Below the pieces are notes generated by a model, which worked only from the letters and a program-made list of their open reading frames with translations, did not search any database and was not told the DNA's origin. A stretch of DNA of 64,000 bases, taken from assembly GCA_015039315.1 (NCBI GenBank), contig WIDE01000013.1, positions 351,356 to 415,355 on the forward strand, written 5' to 3'. Position numbers and translations under genes: made by a program. Shown piece after piece: positions 36,625 through 48,495 of this stretch; positions within the stretch are counted from its first letter, which is position 1; each line of letters starts with the position of its first letter. Source of the DNA: Clavulina sp. PMI_390 (Eukaryota > Basidiomycota > Agaricomycetes > Cantharellales > Hydnaceae).

Positions 36625-36758
36625 AATCTCCTCGACCTAGTGCGCTAATTCTAGTGGAGCATGATTATGGTAAATAGCTTGAGCTGGATGTATTTTGGTC
36701 TTCCTCGTCTAGATTACAAAGAGGTTTTCACTATAGGATGGTTCATCTACATGCTGTA

Positions 36759-39498
36759 TTACTTTCCAGTTTGGTTCTTTCCGTCTTCCTCCGAAACCGG
36801 CAAGGAAGAGTAGACGCGGTCGCGGGTTGAATATATTCTGTGCAACGCAACGAGTATGGCCACAAGGACCAGGGAGGAGACGCAGTGCTTCATGGTGAGC
36901 ATTCCGCCGAGGTGCAGTCGCCCTCGGCCGGCAAGTTCTTCTGTAGGGAATGGTCCGAATCTGACAGAAACTCATTAGCAAGGGTTACGAGGCTTCGCAG
37001 GAAATCTAATTACGGTTGTCCAGTAAAATTCGAGGTTGAATTCAGCCCGACGACGTTTCCTGTGGTGGGAATGCCTTGTCGGGTACATTGGTCCAACAAG
37101 AGCTGTGGCATTGATATCCTTGATCTAAGCTGCTCAGGCGCCTCAATGAATATGCTTGCGAGTCCGCTCTACGACAGGGTCAATGATTATGCATTTTGAA
37201 GAGGATGAACTTTGCTGACCTCGAGATGCCACTCGACGTGGCAGTCTAGGAGGACAGAATCTTCAGAAGAGCTCAAGCTGGAAGGGGATTTCTCGACGTA
37301 CGGAATATCCAGACACCTGGGTTGTCTGCGCGGAACCGAATAGTTACTGCCCCTTCGGCCGGAACCTGCACAACATCTCGCCTAGAGAGAGGGAGGGTAG
37401 TGAAAGGGCAGATACTAACCGCCTGGAGGGAGGGAGAACGTACCTGATTGGGTTCATAGCTTTGGCCGACCGAAGTGCAACAGGGTTGTTCATATCATCG
37501 CTGATGTGTATGACCTGGAACTGCATTGTCGTAATGTTAATCCCAAAGGCTGCTCGACGGGCGGAAGACACCATAGAAGAAAAGCCTTACCTCGTGTCCA
37601 TGTAAATGGAAAGGGTGCGCTCCATCATCCCAATTCCTGATGACGAGCTCGACAACTTCGAGGTGGTTTAGGACAACACCGTGAGTTTGTGCACCATATA
37701 TAACGCTGTAATCTGCGCCTCCGTAAGTTTTGATAACACGAGAGTCCTCTGGGGACATGCTAAGGGCGGTCAGAAGGGAGGGGGTGGGGGGCGATCGATA
37801 CGTTCTACAAGGCACAAAATGATAAGATGGTTGCAGCAACCAGGCGAGCACCGCATCTTACATATTGTTAACTTTGGAGGCGAGCAAGAAAGGAGTCAGT
37901 GAATAACATCCAGGCATCAAGGTGAGGTTCTACTTACAGCTTCCTCGATTCGTGCCATCGTCATATTCGCCAAGATAAGCATCCATGACGTGACGCACAT
38001 CAGGCGAAAGCATTGGGTCCAGATTGAGTGGACTTAAGGAAAGCTCATCGAAGCTGGGATAATCTCCCGAAAATATATGAGGTGGATCAAGAGGACGACC
38101 ACTCGGTAATTGGTCTGCATAGGTTATTCTGGCGGTGATATCTTGAACAACAAATTCCTCAATATCAATTTTGGGAAATAGGGAGATTCAAGCTCACTAA
38201 GTTGTAAGCCATCCGGGATCTGAAACAAAATGTTCAGCGATAGCCATGATTTAGTGGGATCTCAGCCAGCTACTCACGTAGTCAAACATTTCGGGATCCA
38301 TATTCGCCATAATAGGCCAATCATATTCATCCACCTCGAGGCCTTCTTTAGCTTCTACCAAGACTGAGACCCTCTGGCCAATACTCAAGGGGATCATTTC
38401 CGCGGTAAACGGCTCGACATCTGTCTATAATTCGATTTGAATCAGGTATGCTCATGAGGGTTATACAAGCCAAAAACAACGTACCGCATCTAGCTCGATA
38501 ATAGACATGCTATGGCCACCCACGCCAAACCAGAACATGGCGAGGGCTGTCGGGTAGAATATCAGTGACGCGACTAAACCATTGCCAGAAGACAGGAGTT
38601 CATACCGGACATGTTAATGACGCGCAACCTGTACTTCTTCCCCTTCTCGAAACGTAAAGCGGCGTTATTTCCAGCAAAAGTTCCATTCGCTATGTTGGCA
38701 AGATGCATAGGGGTTGGGTGTGAGTCTGAGAAGGCATAGAGGATCCCCGCCTGTGGGACAGGTTCTTGGCCATCAGGGTCTATCAAAGGTCATTCAGTAA
38801 GAATGCAGGAAGAAATAAAAATAAGAGAGGCATTGACGCACTCGCGGGATTGATAAACTCCTTCAAGAGAGTGGCATGCTCTTTATGATACCAATCAGCA
38901 AGGACGATGGTGTACTCGTCGTCATACTGGTACAGGGACGGAAGCGGGTTTCGAGGTTCAATAATCAAAGGAGCCCGTAGCCCATCGACATATTGTCCCA
39001 GGTAGTGGCCATGAAGCCAGTACGTCCCATATTGTTGGCTAACTGGAATGTCATATGTCAAGGACTCCCCGGGTGGAATCGGGCTGAAGGCGTGGAGCGA
39101 AAGCAAGAGAAGGATTAGTTAGTTAGTGAATAAAAGGTATTATGAAACAATATCCACCATTGAGTTACAGCAACTGCACCATCAAAGTAGCCAGAGCCAT
39201 TGAAGAAAAGGCCGTGAGAGTGGATGGCAGTCCCAACATCGCCCAAGCCATTATGCAGGGTTAGCAATAGTGTGTCGTCCTGGCTCACGCGCACGGGTGG
39301 TGGTGGCCACATCCCATTGACACCAATAGCCCGTCGTGCGTATAGACCATCCGGATTTACGTTCGGCACGTAAGTGACATTCCAGTCTATCTCGACGATC
39401 TTGGCACTCGCCAATGAGGGAGCCCAGAGCAGACCCCCAATCAATGACAATGGCGCAGCAAGGAGGAGTGGTTTCGTTAACTCTCGGATGCCTAGCAT
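36759..39498 (-). CDS. FET3: Multicopper oxidase, Fet3-like ferroxidase
   Basis: Starts at ATG 39498 (MLGIRELTKPLLLAAP) with a signal peptide ending near SLASAKIV, then about ten exons and about 620 residues. The four copper-ligand segments are all present: AIHSHGLFFNG, TYWLHGHYLGQYVDGL, HPFHLHGHEV and, spliced across an intron, GVWIFHCHVEWHLE. The last exon gives a C-terminal membrane anchor (CVSSLVLVAILVALHRIY) followed by a 25-residue tail ending in TAA 36761-36759. The signal peptide, GHYLGQYVDGL wording and terminal helix point to a plasma-membrane ferroxidase of the Fet3 type rather than a secreted laccase. Such enzymes oxidise Fe(II) for an Ftr1 permease, but no Ftr1 gene is in the window. 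The residues that define iron specificity in yeast Fet3 could not be aligned by eye. Confidence 0.83.
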
Positions 39499-39798
39499 CG
39501 AATACAATGTGGGAGGGGGAGTCAAAGGTGTGTTGACTCTTGGTCTCAGACTCTCAGGGTGCCGAGAGGACTCCCTAGAGTTCTTCGGCGGATGTGACCT
39601 ATCATAAACAAGCAGTTACGGACAGATATTAGATCCTGCCTCGTGTTTGTAAGACTTGTCGCCCTACTCGAAAAACCGTTGTGTGGTGAATCCTCTAAGG
39701 GCGGAACTGAATGGGGTGCCGAGGGGAGTTTATGCTTGTTGACGAGCTGTCACGGTGCCGAAGACTTCTACCCTTCCCTGCCTCGTCAGCTTCCAGTG
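39499..39798. promoter_or_regulatory. 300-bp bidirectional promoter (ferroxidase / rhomboid)
   Basis: Exactly 300 bp separate the ATGs of the minus-strand ferroxidase and the plus-strand mitochondrial rhomboid protease, so both promoters must share this space. GATA-type cores occur (TATCATAAAC, AGATATTAG near 39600-39630), but no site could be assigned with confidence. Confidence 0.4.
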
Positions 39799-41406
39799 AT
39801 GCTCCGGCGACTTGTGTCACTTCAGTCAACTACAAGATGGCGTCCATCTACCCTCAAACCCCTGCGCCATATCTCATCATCACCTCTCAAGTCAGCAAGG
39901 CAGTCTCGTTGGCCCACCTCAATTCGTTCTCAGCCATCGCATCCAACGCATGAAGCACCTGCAGAAGGTGCCTTCATAGACGTATTGTTAAAAGCATCCA
40001 GATCATACACCCCCCTCATAGTGAGCCCAAACACTATATTCAACCCTTGCAGTAAAACTCCCTTCTAAGGCTCTGACGAAGTTCGCCACAACAGTTGGGG
40101 TTGGGTTCTATGCATTCGCTGCGGATCGAACCAACAAAGATACTATAGAGTGGTCAAGGAAGATACGGACGGTGCTGAAATGGACACTGTATCCTCCTAC
40201 CACCTCAGAAATGGTGCATGCAAAGAATGTGGAACGAAGAGACGTGAGTACCAATTACTTTTTTCGCCTATCGACTACGCCTTATATGATGCTCCAGAGC
40301 TTATCAGACGGACTGAAGTCTGTGAAAGAGTGGACCAGCGGCATGTCAAAAGCTGTCTCAATTGAGATACAGCGAGCATACGTGATGTTTGCTAATGCAT
40401 ATCTTGCGCTGCCTGAAGCCTCAAGAACCTGTTACGCTATCACCACTGTGAATGCTCTCATATTCCTGGCTTGGAAGGTGCCTCGCTGGCAGACCTTCAT
40501 GATGCGACATTTCCTCCATGACCCACTCTCTGGTCGCTCGTACACCCTTTTGACGTCCGTGTTCAGGTACGACCCACCAGGTAGCTTAAATAGCTGACCC
40601 TATAAGCTCACAATGTGCATCTTCCTTAGCCATCAGAGCTTCCCCCACCTACTGTTCAATTCTTTAGCCTTGAACTCGTTCGGTTCGTCGTCGTTGCTCT
40701 AGCCTGTTAGTCAACCCAGCTCACACATCGCTCTTAGGAGCTGCCTTTGACGTGGTGGACTCTCAGCGACCAGACGTTCTCCATATGGCCCACTCTACTA
40801 ACCGCTGGCACTTTCTTGGGTTCTATCTGGGAGGTAAGAGGGTATACCATTGCTCCTTCTATTCGCCACACCAATGTTTTATTCGCTTTCAGCGGGACTC
40901 TTTGCCAGTACTCTATCCCATGTCGTTTCTACAAGAATTGTTCTCCCTCGGCTGTTGAAAGCTCTGGCTGATCCTGCGAAAGCCTCGGCTCTGAAACCGA
41001 ATGAGGCTATGATTAGCCCATCGCTCGGTGCCTCGGGTGCCATTGTAAGTGACCATCTCCATTGCCTTCTATGCTTCGTTCTGAGACGCCTTCCGTTCTA
41101 GTATGGCGTCGTAGCAATGACCGCGTTAGCACTGCCAGAGACTAACATTAGTCTCATTTTCCTTCCAATGGTGCCTTTCCCTATCACGTTCGGTGTTGGG
41201 GGCATGGTTGCTCTGGATATCATTGGAATAATACGAGGCTGGAAGTCAGTGCTTATTCACCACTACTATGCGCAGAGTGTCTGACCTATTGTTACAGGAT
41301 GTTCGATCACTGGGCTCATCTCGGTGGAGCACTGTCTGGTGCAATTTATTTCTACCATGCACCTTGGGAATGGGTGCGAGCGAAGCTGTGGCCTCTAAGA
41401 GTATAA
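39799..41406 (+). CDS. PCP1: Mitochondrial rhomboid protease, Pcp1/PARL type
   Basis: Start ATG 39799 (MLRRLVSLQSTTRWRPS) with an Arg/Ser-rich presequence typical of mitochondrial import. The rhomboid core includes WRTFMM-like text (here WQTFMMRHFLHDPLSGRSY), FSHQSFPHLLFNSLALNSFG with the His and Asn that support the oxyanion hole, SLGASGAIYG with the catalytic Ser, and FDHWAHLGGALSGAIY with the catalytic His. The Ser-His dyad and the extra N-terminal helix are as in Pcp1/PARL. This enzyme cleaves within the inner membrane; in yeast it processes cytochrome c peroxidase and the dynamin Mgm1. The end is TAA 41404-41406, with about seven short introns. It is divergent from the ferroxidase gene and 150 bp upstream of AP-1 gamma. 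Confidence 0.9.
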
Positions 41407-41555
41407 TATGATCTATTGTTATTATATCTTCTGTACTTAGATTTCTGCGCACCCTCATCCCTATCCCATCCCCAAATATATTACATTACATAAGTGTCAC
41501 ACGAGTCACCGATCTGAAGCGACAACTTTCGAGACGACCCGCCTGTTAGAGTCCC

Positions 41556-44500
41556 ATGGTGGCCCACAACCTGAAAGGTCCATCAGCATCAGTGTATACA
41601 ACGTGCTCGGTTTCATCTAACTGACTTTGACGTCTGTTGTAGCCTTGATCAAGGCAATTCGTGCTTGCAAGGTAAATCCTAGACGACAGCACCTTGACAT
41701 CGATTCGTCTGACCTGACCGACTATCCTCTCCCACTGGTGTTACAAAGACTCTAGCGGACGAACGGGCACTGATTCAGAATGAGTCCGCCGCTATTCGAG
41801 CCTCCTTTCGCGAGGAGGACTCGTTCGCGCGGCATCACAATATCGCGAAGCTCCTCTACATCCACATGCTCGGCTACCCCGCCCACTTTGGGCAGATTGA
41901 GTGCTTGAAGCTCGTTGCTAGCCCGCGATTCTCTGACAAGAGGTTGGGGTACCTTGGCATCATGCTGCTACTGGATGAGAACCAAGAAGTGCTCATGCTG
42001 GTCACCAATTCCCTGAAGAAGTTCGTGTTTTGTTCTGTCACCATCCGTTTTAACTGACCGAACTTCAATAGTGACATGAACCATTCCAATATGTATGCCG
42101 TTGGACTCGCTTTATGTACGTTCGCCAACATCTCATCAGAAGAGATGTCACGAGATCTGTCAAACGAGATCGAGAAACTCCTTGGGTCCAGCAACACATA
42201 CATCCGCAAAAAGGTGCATTCTTCCTACTCCTCCAATTCATGTGTCTATGGGCTCACCTCAGTCTTAGGCCGCTCTCTGCGCGCTTCGGGTAGTTAGGAG
42301 AGTCCCCGACTTGTTGCCAAATTTTGTTTCCAAAACAAAATCTCTGCTATCGGATCGGAACCACGGTGTCCTGCTCTCTGGAGTAACTCTAATCAACGAA
42401 ATGTGCGAGATTGACGCGTCAGTCACGAACGATTATCGTGGAGTAAGTATCTTACTCACTCAAGGTCATGGCAGTGTAACCTCAGCGCTTACTGGTCCTT
42501 CATTCATCAGGCCGTCCCTCTCCTCGTCCGACACCTCAAATCATTGATAACTACTGGATACAGCCCTGAGCATGATGTTGCCGGAATCACCGATCCCTTC
42601 CTGCAGATCAAAATTCTACGGCTGCTCAGGATTCTGGGCAAGGGGGACGAGAAGGCTAGCGAAACCATGAATGACATCCTTGCGCAGGTAAATTATATTA
42701 ATCGAGACTAGCTTCTTGTCACTCAAGCCACCTTGAATAGGTCGCAACGAACACTGATTCGACAAAAAACGTTGGAAACGCGATTCTTTATGAAACCGTT
42801 CTCACTATCCTTGACATCGAATCGGATACTCCACTCCGTGTGATGGCCATCAACATTCTTGGACGATTTTTGAGCAATCGAGACAACAATATTCGGTACG
42901 CGGAGCGTTCGCTTTGTGTTTGGCTCATGTTGACTTTGTTTCACCAGCTACGTTGCTCTCAACACGCTCAGCAAGGTTGTGACTATGGACACTGCTGCAG
43001 TTCAACGCCACCGAAATATCATCCTCGATTGCTTGCGTGATGGTGACATCTCTATCCGGCGGCGAGCACTGGAGCTATCATATGCTCTGATCATGGGCGA
43101 TACCGTCCGCGTCCTCATTCGCGAGCTTCTGGCATTCCTCGAGGTCGCTGATAACGAGTTCAAGCTGGGAATGACTACGCAGATCTGCTTGGCTGCTGAG
43201 CGCTATGCCCCCAACAAGCGGTGGCATATTGATACCGTTCTTCGTGTCCTCAAATTAGTACGTTGTGATCAATTTTTAGATCCTCAGGATAGGCCACCCG
43301 GGGTTCTAATATCGTTATGTGCAGGCTGGCAATTACGTCAGGGAGGAAATTCTCTCGGCTTTCATTCGACTCGTCTCACACACCCCTGAGCTGCAAGCTT
43401 ATACGGCATCCAGGCTCTTCTCTGCATTAAAAGAGGACATATCACAAGAGTCCTTGACTCTTGCGTCCGTATGGATCCTTGGAGAGTATGGCGACCTCTT
43501 ACTTGAGGGAGGTCTTGTTGATGAAGAGTCACCCCGTCAGGTATCTTCTAGTTCCACTATAAAGCTTGAAGGGTCACTCTCATCGTTACGGGTCTGTAGG
43601 TTACTGACAGCGAGATTATCGACCTCGAGGAATCCATCCTCAACTCCCCTTACATTAATACCCTCATTCGCCAATTCGTCCTCACATCTCTCACCAAACT
43701 ATATGCACGGCCTGTGGTTTCTGATGCGTCAAGACAGAGGGTGTCGGCGCTGCTTCAAGGGTTCTCGACCAGCCCTGAGTTGGAAATCCAGCAACGGTCA
43801 ATCGAGTTTGAGAGTTTGTTCGCTCAGCGGGAGATTGTATCTGGAGTGCTGGAGCAAATGCCTGCTCCTGAGATCAAAGCTACTGTTATTGGTACTGGTA
43901 GGTTTCTATTTTCGGGCACGAATAGTGGTCTCGGCGGCATACTAATTGTATCATAAATCAGTGAGCGAGAATCGAACTGTGGGAAGCACCCGAGGTGAAC
44001 AGAACGTACGTATCAACCTGATTGCCACCAGTTTCCTTTCAGACTAACGGAATGTGCCCGTCATTACAGCTGTTGGGGGATGAGGTTACATCTCCTGCTA
44101 CCGAGGGCGCGCCTCAGAACGCACAAAATGCCCTCGAGCAAATCTTCGGTGGACTTGGTGATACTCCCGCTAACGGGGCGACTCCTGCTGCGTCTCGGCA
44201 AGCCACCGTGAACGACATCCTGGGGCTGTTTGACTCCCCAGCAGCTCCAGCAGCGCCGCCGTCCGGAGCGATGAATGCTGCAGGGCTCAACTCACTCTTT
44301 GGTGCAACTCCAACACCACCACAGGCTCCTCAGGCTGCTCCATTGCCAGCAAAAGCCCCCGCCGCGGCCCCCACTCCCACCGCTGCACCAAGCACTGCCT
44401 ATACTGCATATCAGCAGAACAACCTACAGGTTACGCTTACGCCGCAGACGTCGCCGACTCGACCTGGTGTGGTAATGATCATGGTCCGGTTCCAGGTATC

Positions 44501-44911
44501 AGGGCCGAACGCTGCGTCGAACGTGAATTTCCAAGCGGCCGTGCCGAGGGTGAGTGACCACTAGGCATCGACCCTCTTACGCTCTATTGCGATGACAGAG
44601 AATTGATCGACTGACGCTCAACATCACGCTTGTGGATTCTTTAGACCCAGCAACTACAGATGCAACCCATGTCGAATTCCACGGTCAGCCCAGGAGGTGT
44701 GGAAACTCAACAGCTGCGCGTCACTGCACCGCCAGGGGTTCGTAAATAGCTTTATAGAATTAGGTATCACCCGACCTGACATATTCCCCCCACCTTTTAG
44801 AGCCAAATCCGTTTGCGAATCCGGCTCGGATTCGTCATTGCCGGGCAGACGATACAGGATCAAGTAGATTTTGCCGGGTTCCCTGCAGGACTTACTGGTG
44901 CTGCCCAGTAG
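41556..44911 (+). CDS. APL4: AP-1 clathrin adaptor, gamma subunit
   Basis: Start ATG 41556 (MVAHNLK), spliced to [10 protein letters not shown] and [17 protein letters not shown], the conserved gamma-adaptin N-terminus. The alpha-helical trunk follows: [59 protein letters not shown], and [19 protein letters not shown] Pro/Ala-rich hinge with LLGDE and the clathrin-box-like DILGLFD comes next, then a C-terminal ear domain ([17 protein letters not shown] to [14 protein letters not shown]). About 840 residues, the normal size for the family, with more than ten short introns. It acts in clathrin-coated vesicle formation between the trans-Golgi and endosomes. Stop TAG 44909-44911. Confidence 0.94.
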
Positions 44912-45083
44912 AATACTTCTGTATACTTCGTGTGCGTTGAATCAACTCTTGGCACTTTAGTAGACTTTATTTGTTGTTACGGTACACCAATATTGTTTCT
45001 TCACTCAGCAGTATGGATGCAGTTATTGGGTGACAGTAGCGTGTTCATCGCTTGAACGCGTAGTATTTGGGGTACATGGACAA

Positions 45084-46407
45084 CTACTCCTCTGTTTGCA
45101 TGGTCAATGGGGCCCGCTCCTGGGCAGTCCCTTCTTCCTCTAGACGGAGAGCCTCTTCAAGGATGTCAACCTCATCTGGGGCAATGGCTGGCGGGGCTAT
45201 GCCATACATGAACCGCTGAACAACAATGGCTAACATATTGCGAAATGTGTAAGTTCATAGGAGCGTATCGCGGAAGAAGAGGGCTTACCTAGATCAATGG
45301 AGAGCTGGAAAAAAGCGCAGACCTGAATAGGGAACCAATAGTAGAGGTGTGAGTGGTCATAGCCAAGAATAGTGGTCTGATGGAAGGACGGATAACGTAC
45401 GATGAATTGGATAGGAGAGTGCTTCAGGATGAAATATCCGGATCTATACGCAGGTTTGAGCGAGATGAAAGGGGCGCTGTATCATTCTTGGAACGTACTT
45501 GAAGGTATCTCCTCCCACCCAGCCCAAGAGCGTGGATGCTCGGAAGCCGTGAAGTGATTTTCGCTTGAAGTTGCTGCCGAGACAAAATGAGTGAGGTACG
45601 CCTCCATGAGCAGAAACAAGTTGGTTACCTGAGCAACTGTGGTATGGGTAGCGTGCTCTCCAGACCGAGAGCAAAGAAGCCGAGGACATTGATGTAGAGG
45701 TCAGAGCGTCCAAAGATGAGCATGAGAATTGTCATCACAACGCTAAGGAGAGGGGGGCATTAGTAAATCGACCGAACTTTTACTGCCAACTAGTGGTGCT
45801 TACATATAGGCGGCCAGAAACTCGATGTATTGAATATACGACGGCCACTGCCAGAAGCTTATCGGACGAGTCGAGAGCCCCAAAGCCTCCGGACTGGCGG
45901 TAGGTCGATAGCGAATACAGATCCATAGTAATGCAAGTTGTGAGAATATCAGGAGGATGGACTGTGCCAGCAATGCTGTAATGTGGGGAAGGGAGGTGGT
46001 GAGTATGTATGGCCTTTCGGGCATCGATGTCCATACCAAGCTCAAAATGGTTCCCAATCCAGAAGAAACATCTTGTGATGTTTGCGATGAGAAGTATAGC
46101 ACAAACGTCACGAGAGAAGCCTGAGGAGTCCCTGTACGGTGAGGGTTAGAGAGTCCGCAACTCCGCAGCGGAATGAGTAATTCTAGGCTAACTTCTTTTT
46201 AATGATGGAGTAAGCTTAGAAGAGTTTATTAGCAGAGTTAAATACATTCCTGAGGCCGAAACATACCTTGATCAGCATAGACGAGTGGGGGGCCAACGGC
46301 TACGCGGAACAAGGGTGAGGAACGAAGGAGATATGTCCACAGCGCGTCAAAGCCAGCGCACCCATTCCAACACCCGCCACTACAGAGACCCAGCTCGAAC
46401 CAGACAT
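45084..46407 (-). CDS. PQ-loop repeat membrane protein (SLC66A2/PQLC1-like)
   Basis: Spliced pieces in order: VAVGPPLVYADQAYSIIKK, SSGFSRDVCAILLIANITR, CFFWIGNHFEL, ALLAQSILLIFSQLALLWIC, a Trp-rich loop (FWQWPSYIQYIEFLAAY), LYINVLGFFALGLESTLPIP, QLLSNFKRKSLHGFRASTL and HSPIQFIVCAFFQLSIDLAI. Both PQ-loop repeats (VYADQ and IPQLLSN) are present, with about seven helices. This is the SLC66/PQ-loop family, small endomembrane proteins; the PQLC1-like branch has no settled substrate. The cytosolic C-terminus is acidic and stops at TAG 45086-45084. The 5' end is uncertain: the ATG at 46407 is not in frame with the first clear conserved exon, so an exon or intron there is unresolved. Confidence 0.78.
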
Positions 46408-46716
46408 CAGGGAAGCAATGGGTCGTTCAAATGATCTCGAAGGGTAACTGTGTATATGGAGTCCTCAATGGCGATGCTTCTCACGGACTGTGATGCAACA
46501 GTGCAGTCTTGGCAAGTACAGATATGAGGTTACAGCAGAGGAGATATTGTCCACAGATAGTCCCTAGTTTGCTTTCAAGTCTCTAGTCAGCAATGGAGCT
46601 GGGTATCCTGTGTGCGTTGCCTCGCTGCAAGGGATGGGCGTGACAATGCGTCGCGTTAGCCTCGCAGTCACGTGTGTGCCACAAAAATTCACCAGCAAAC
46701 GTCGTCAGCGTAAAAC
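46408..46716. promoter_or_regulatory. Divergent promoter of the PQ-loop and cytochrome c lyase genes
   Basis: About 310 bp. It contains GTCACGTGTG, with the CACGTG E-box at 46669-46674, 43 bp upstream of the cytochrome c lyase ATG. GTCACGTG is the Cbf1-type bHLH site in yeasts; use here is inferred. Confidence 0.4.
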
Positions 46717-47583
46717 ATGGGCCAGGGACAGAGCACAAGTGCGCCAGTTGCAGCACCTGCACCAGCAGTGCCAGCACTTCCCAAAGACCACCCGCCTATT
46801 GCTATGTCAGCTGGTGCACAACCTCCTGCCCAGTGCCCTATGCATAACAAGGAAGACTCCCTGAATCCGCTCAACAATATGCCTCACCTCCCCCAATCTC
46901 GTGCTCCAAATCAAACCATGGACCTACCCCTAGAGCGTACCGAATCGACTATCCCGCGGTCGCCTTCCCCTGATGGGTCAGAAACCCCTGCAAAGTGGGA
47001 GTACCCTAGCCCTCAGCAATTTTACAATGCTCTTGTCCGCAAGGGTTGGGAAACTCCCGAAGAACATGTCGAGACTATGGTGGAAATTCATAACTTTTTG
47101 AATGAAATGGCATGGCAAGAAGTCATGAAGTGGGAGAAAGTCAACGAGCCGTAAGTGTGTCATGGGGTGCCACCCTCTGTTCTTCGCATCCGCAGCCCTT
47201 TCCCCATTCTAACATTACTACGGTCGATTTTCACGCTGCAAAAAATCCTTAGAAATGCTCCCGAACCACAGCTATCCCGGTTCCAAGGCCGACCAGGCGA
47301 GCTTTCACCGAAAGCTCGATTCTGGCTCTTTGCCGGTCGTCTCATGCCGTCCCGTTTCAATACGGAGCCGCCGTTTGATCGTCACGACTGGGTTGTCCGC
47401 CGAAGATCAGGCGAGGAAGTGCGCTACGTGATCGACTACTACTCTGCGCCTCCGGAGCCCGACGGAAGCCCCGTATTCTCACTGGACGTCCGACCCGCCC
47501 TTGATAGCTTTGGCGCTGCAAAAGCCCGATTCCTTGCATCGACACAGGAGGCTTGGGATTCTATGCGCGAGCAATCCAGATAA
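46717..47583 (+). CDS. CYC3: Holocytochrome c synthase (cytochrome c haem lyase)
   Basis: Start ATG 46717 ([14 protein letters not shown]). The haem-regulatory motif CPMH is present (QCPMHNKED). Then come the conserved blocks [38 protein letters not shown], and, after one intron at about 47151-47250, [30 protein letters not shown], and [20 protein letters not shown] with [11 protein letters not shown]. About 253 residues, a normal family size. The enzyme attaches haem to the CxxCH of apocytochrome c (and in fungi, of c1 for the Cyt2 branch) in the mitochondrial intermembrane space. The two fungal branches cannot be told apart by eye, so the symbol is provisional. Stop TAA 47581-47583. Confidence 0.9.
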
Positions 47584-48495
47584 CCGCTCGTTGGCGTGAT
47601 TTCCTCTAGTTCTTGCTTGATAGGTGAGATTACATCTAATCTCTCCGCGCGATAGAGCTCTTACAAGTCCCGACTAGATTATTTTATTGTAGATTCGGCG
47701 CTAGTCATTCATGTTAATCCCCACTTCAACCCATGATCGAGACCCCTATGCACTTTTCTCAACATAACCCGGGCCGAAGCTTGCCTATATTATGGCGGAT
47801 ACTGCCTCCGCCTACGCGTCTGCTCGACCATTGGCTTGGCCACCTGGTTGCTACCTCAACTGTTGTGATAGTACCTCAGGAAGATAACCAAACTGGGCCC
47901 AATGAGGCTGGTCATCGGACTTCTCATAAAGTATCAGTTAATATACCTGCGAAACACGCCACAATACCCCCGCATTCCTGAATTAACGACGTCATTCTAG
48001 GCATTCAGTATTACTGTGGAAAATTAAGCCTTGCGGTAAATCACTAAAAGTCTTCGCTTCTCTACACTTCAAGATAGATTGTGTAATCGCACACAATGTT
48101 CGATGCTCCCATGACCTGGGTACAACACACAGCACAATGCCCCAACCAAAGTTTCTTTTGCTTACTATGCTAGTCGGGACCAATCCGCTCTCGGGAAAGT
48201 GATCCTTCATAGCCCACGCTCACTAGTTCCCGGCCATTTCAGTCGGTGCGTTCGGCTTTGTGGAGAAACCGGAGTCTCATCCTCAATATCGACCCTCTGC
48301 CCACGAGACTAGCCAAGAAGTGCGAAGCTGTAAGGAAGCTAGATGATTGCCATGAGGTCCTTTAGAACATAAAAGCAGCATGGAATGAAGGAGAGAAAGA
48401 GAGTGCTCCTCCAGCTGACGGGCCCTCTGTCCTCTCATCGCTCTCAGCGAGATCCTGCTCCATCCGTGGTGTACTGCTAGCAGTCGAGAATCGCA
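47584..48495. other. Intergenic, no gene seen
   Basis: About 910 bp between the haem lyase and the esterase. Short frames on both strands have no recognisable content. It includes the esterase promoter. Confidence 0.5.
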
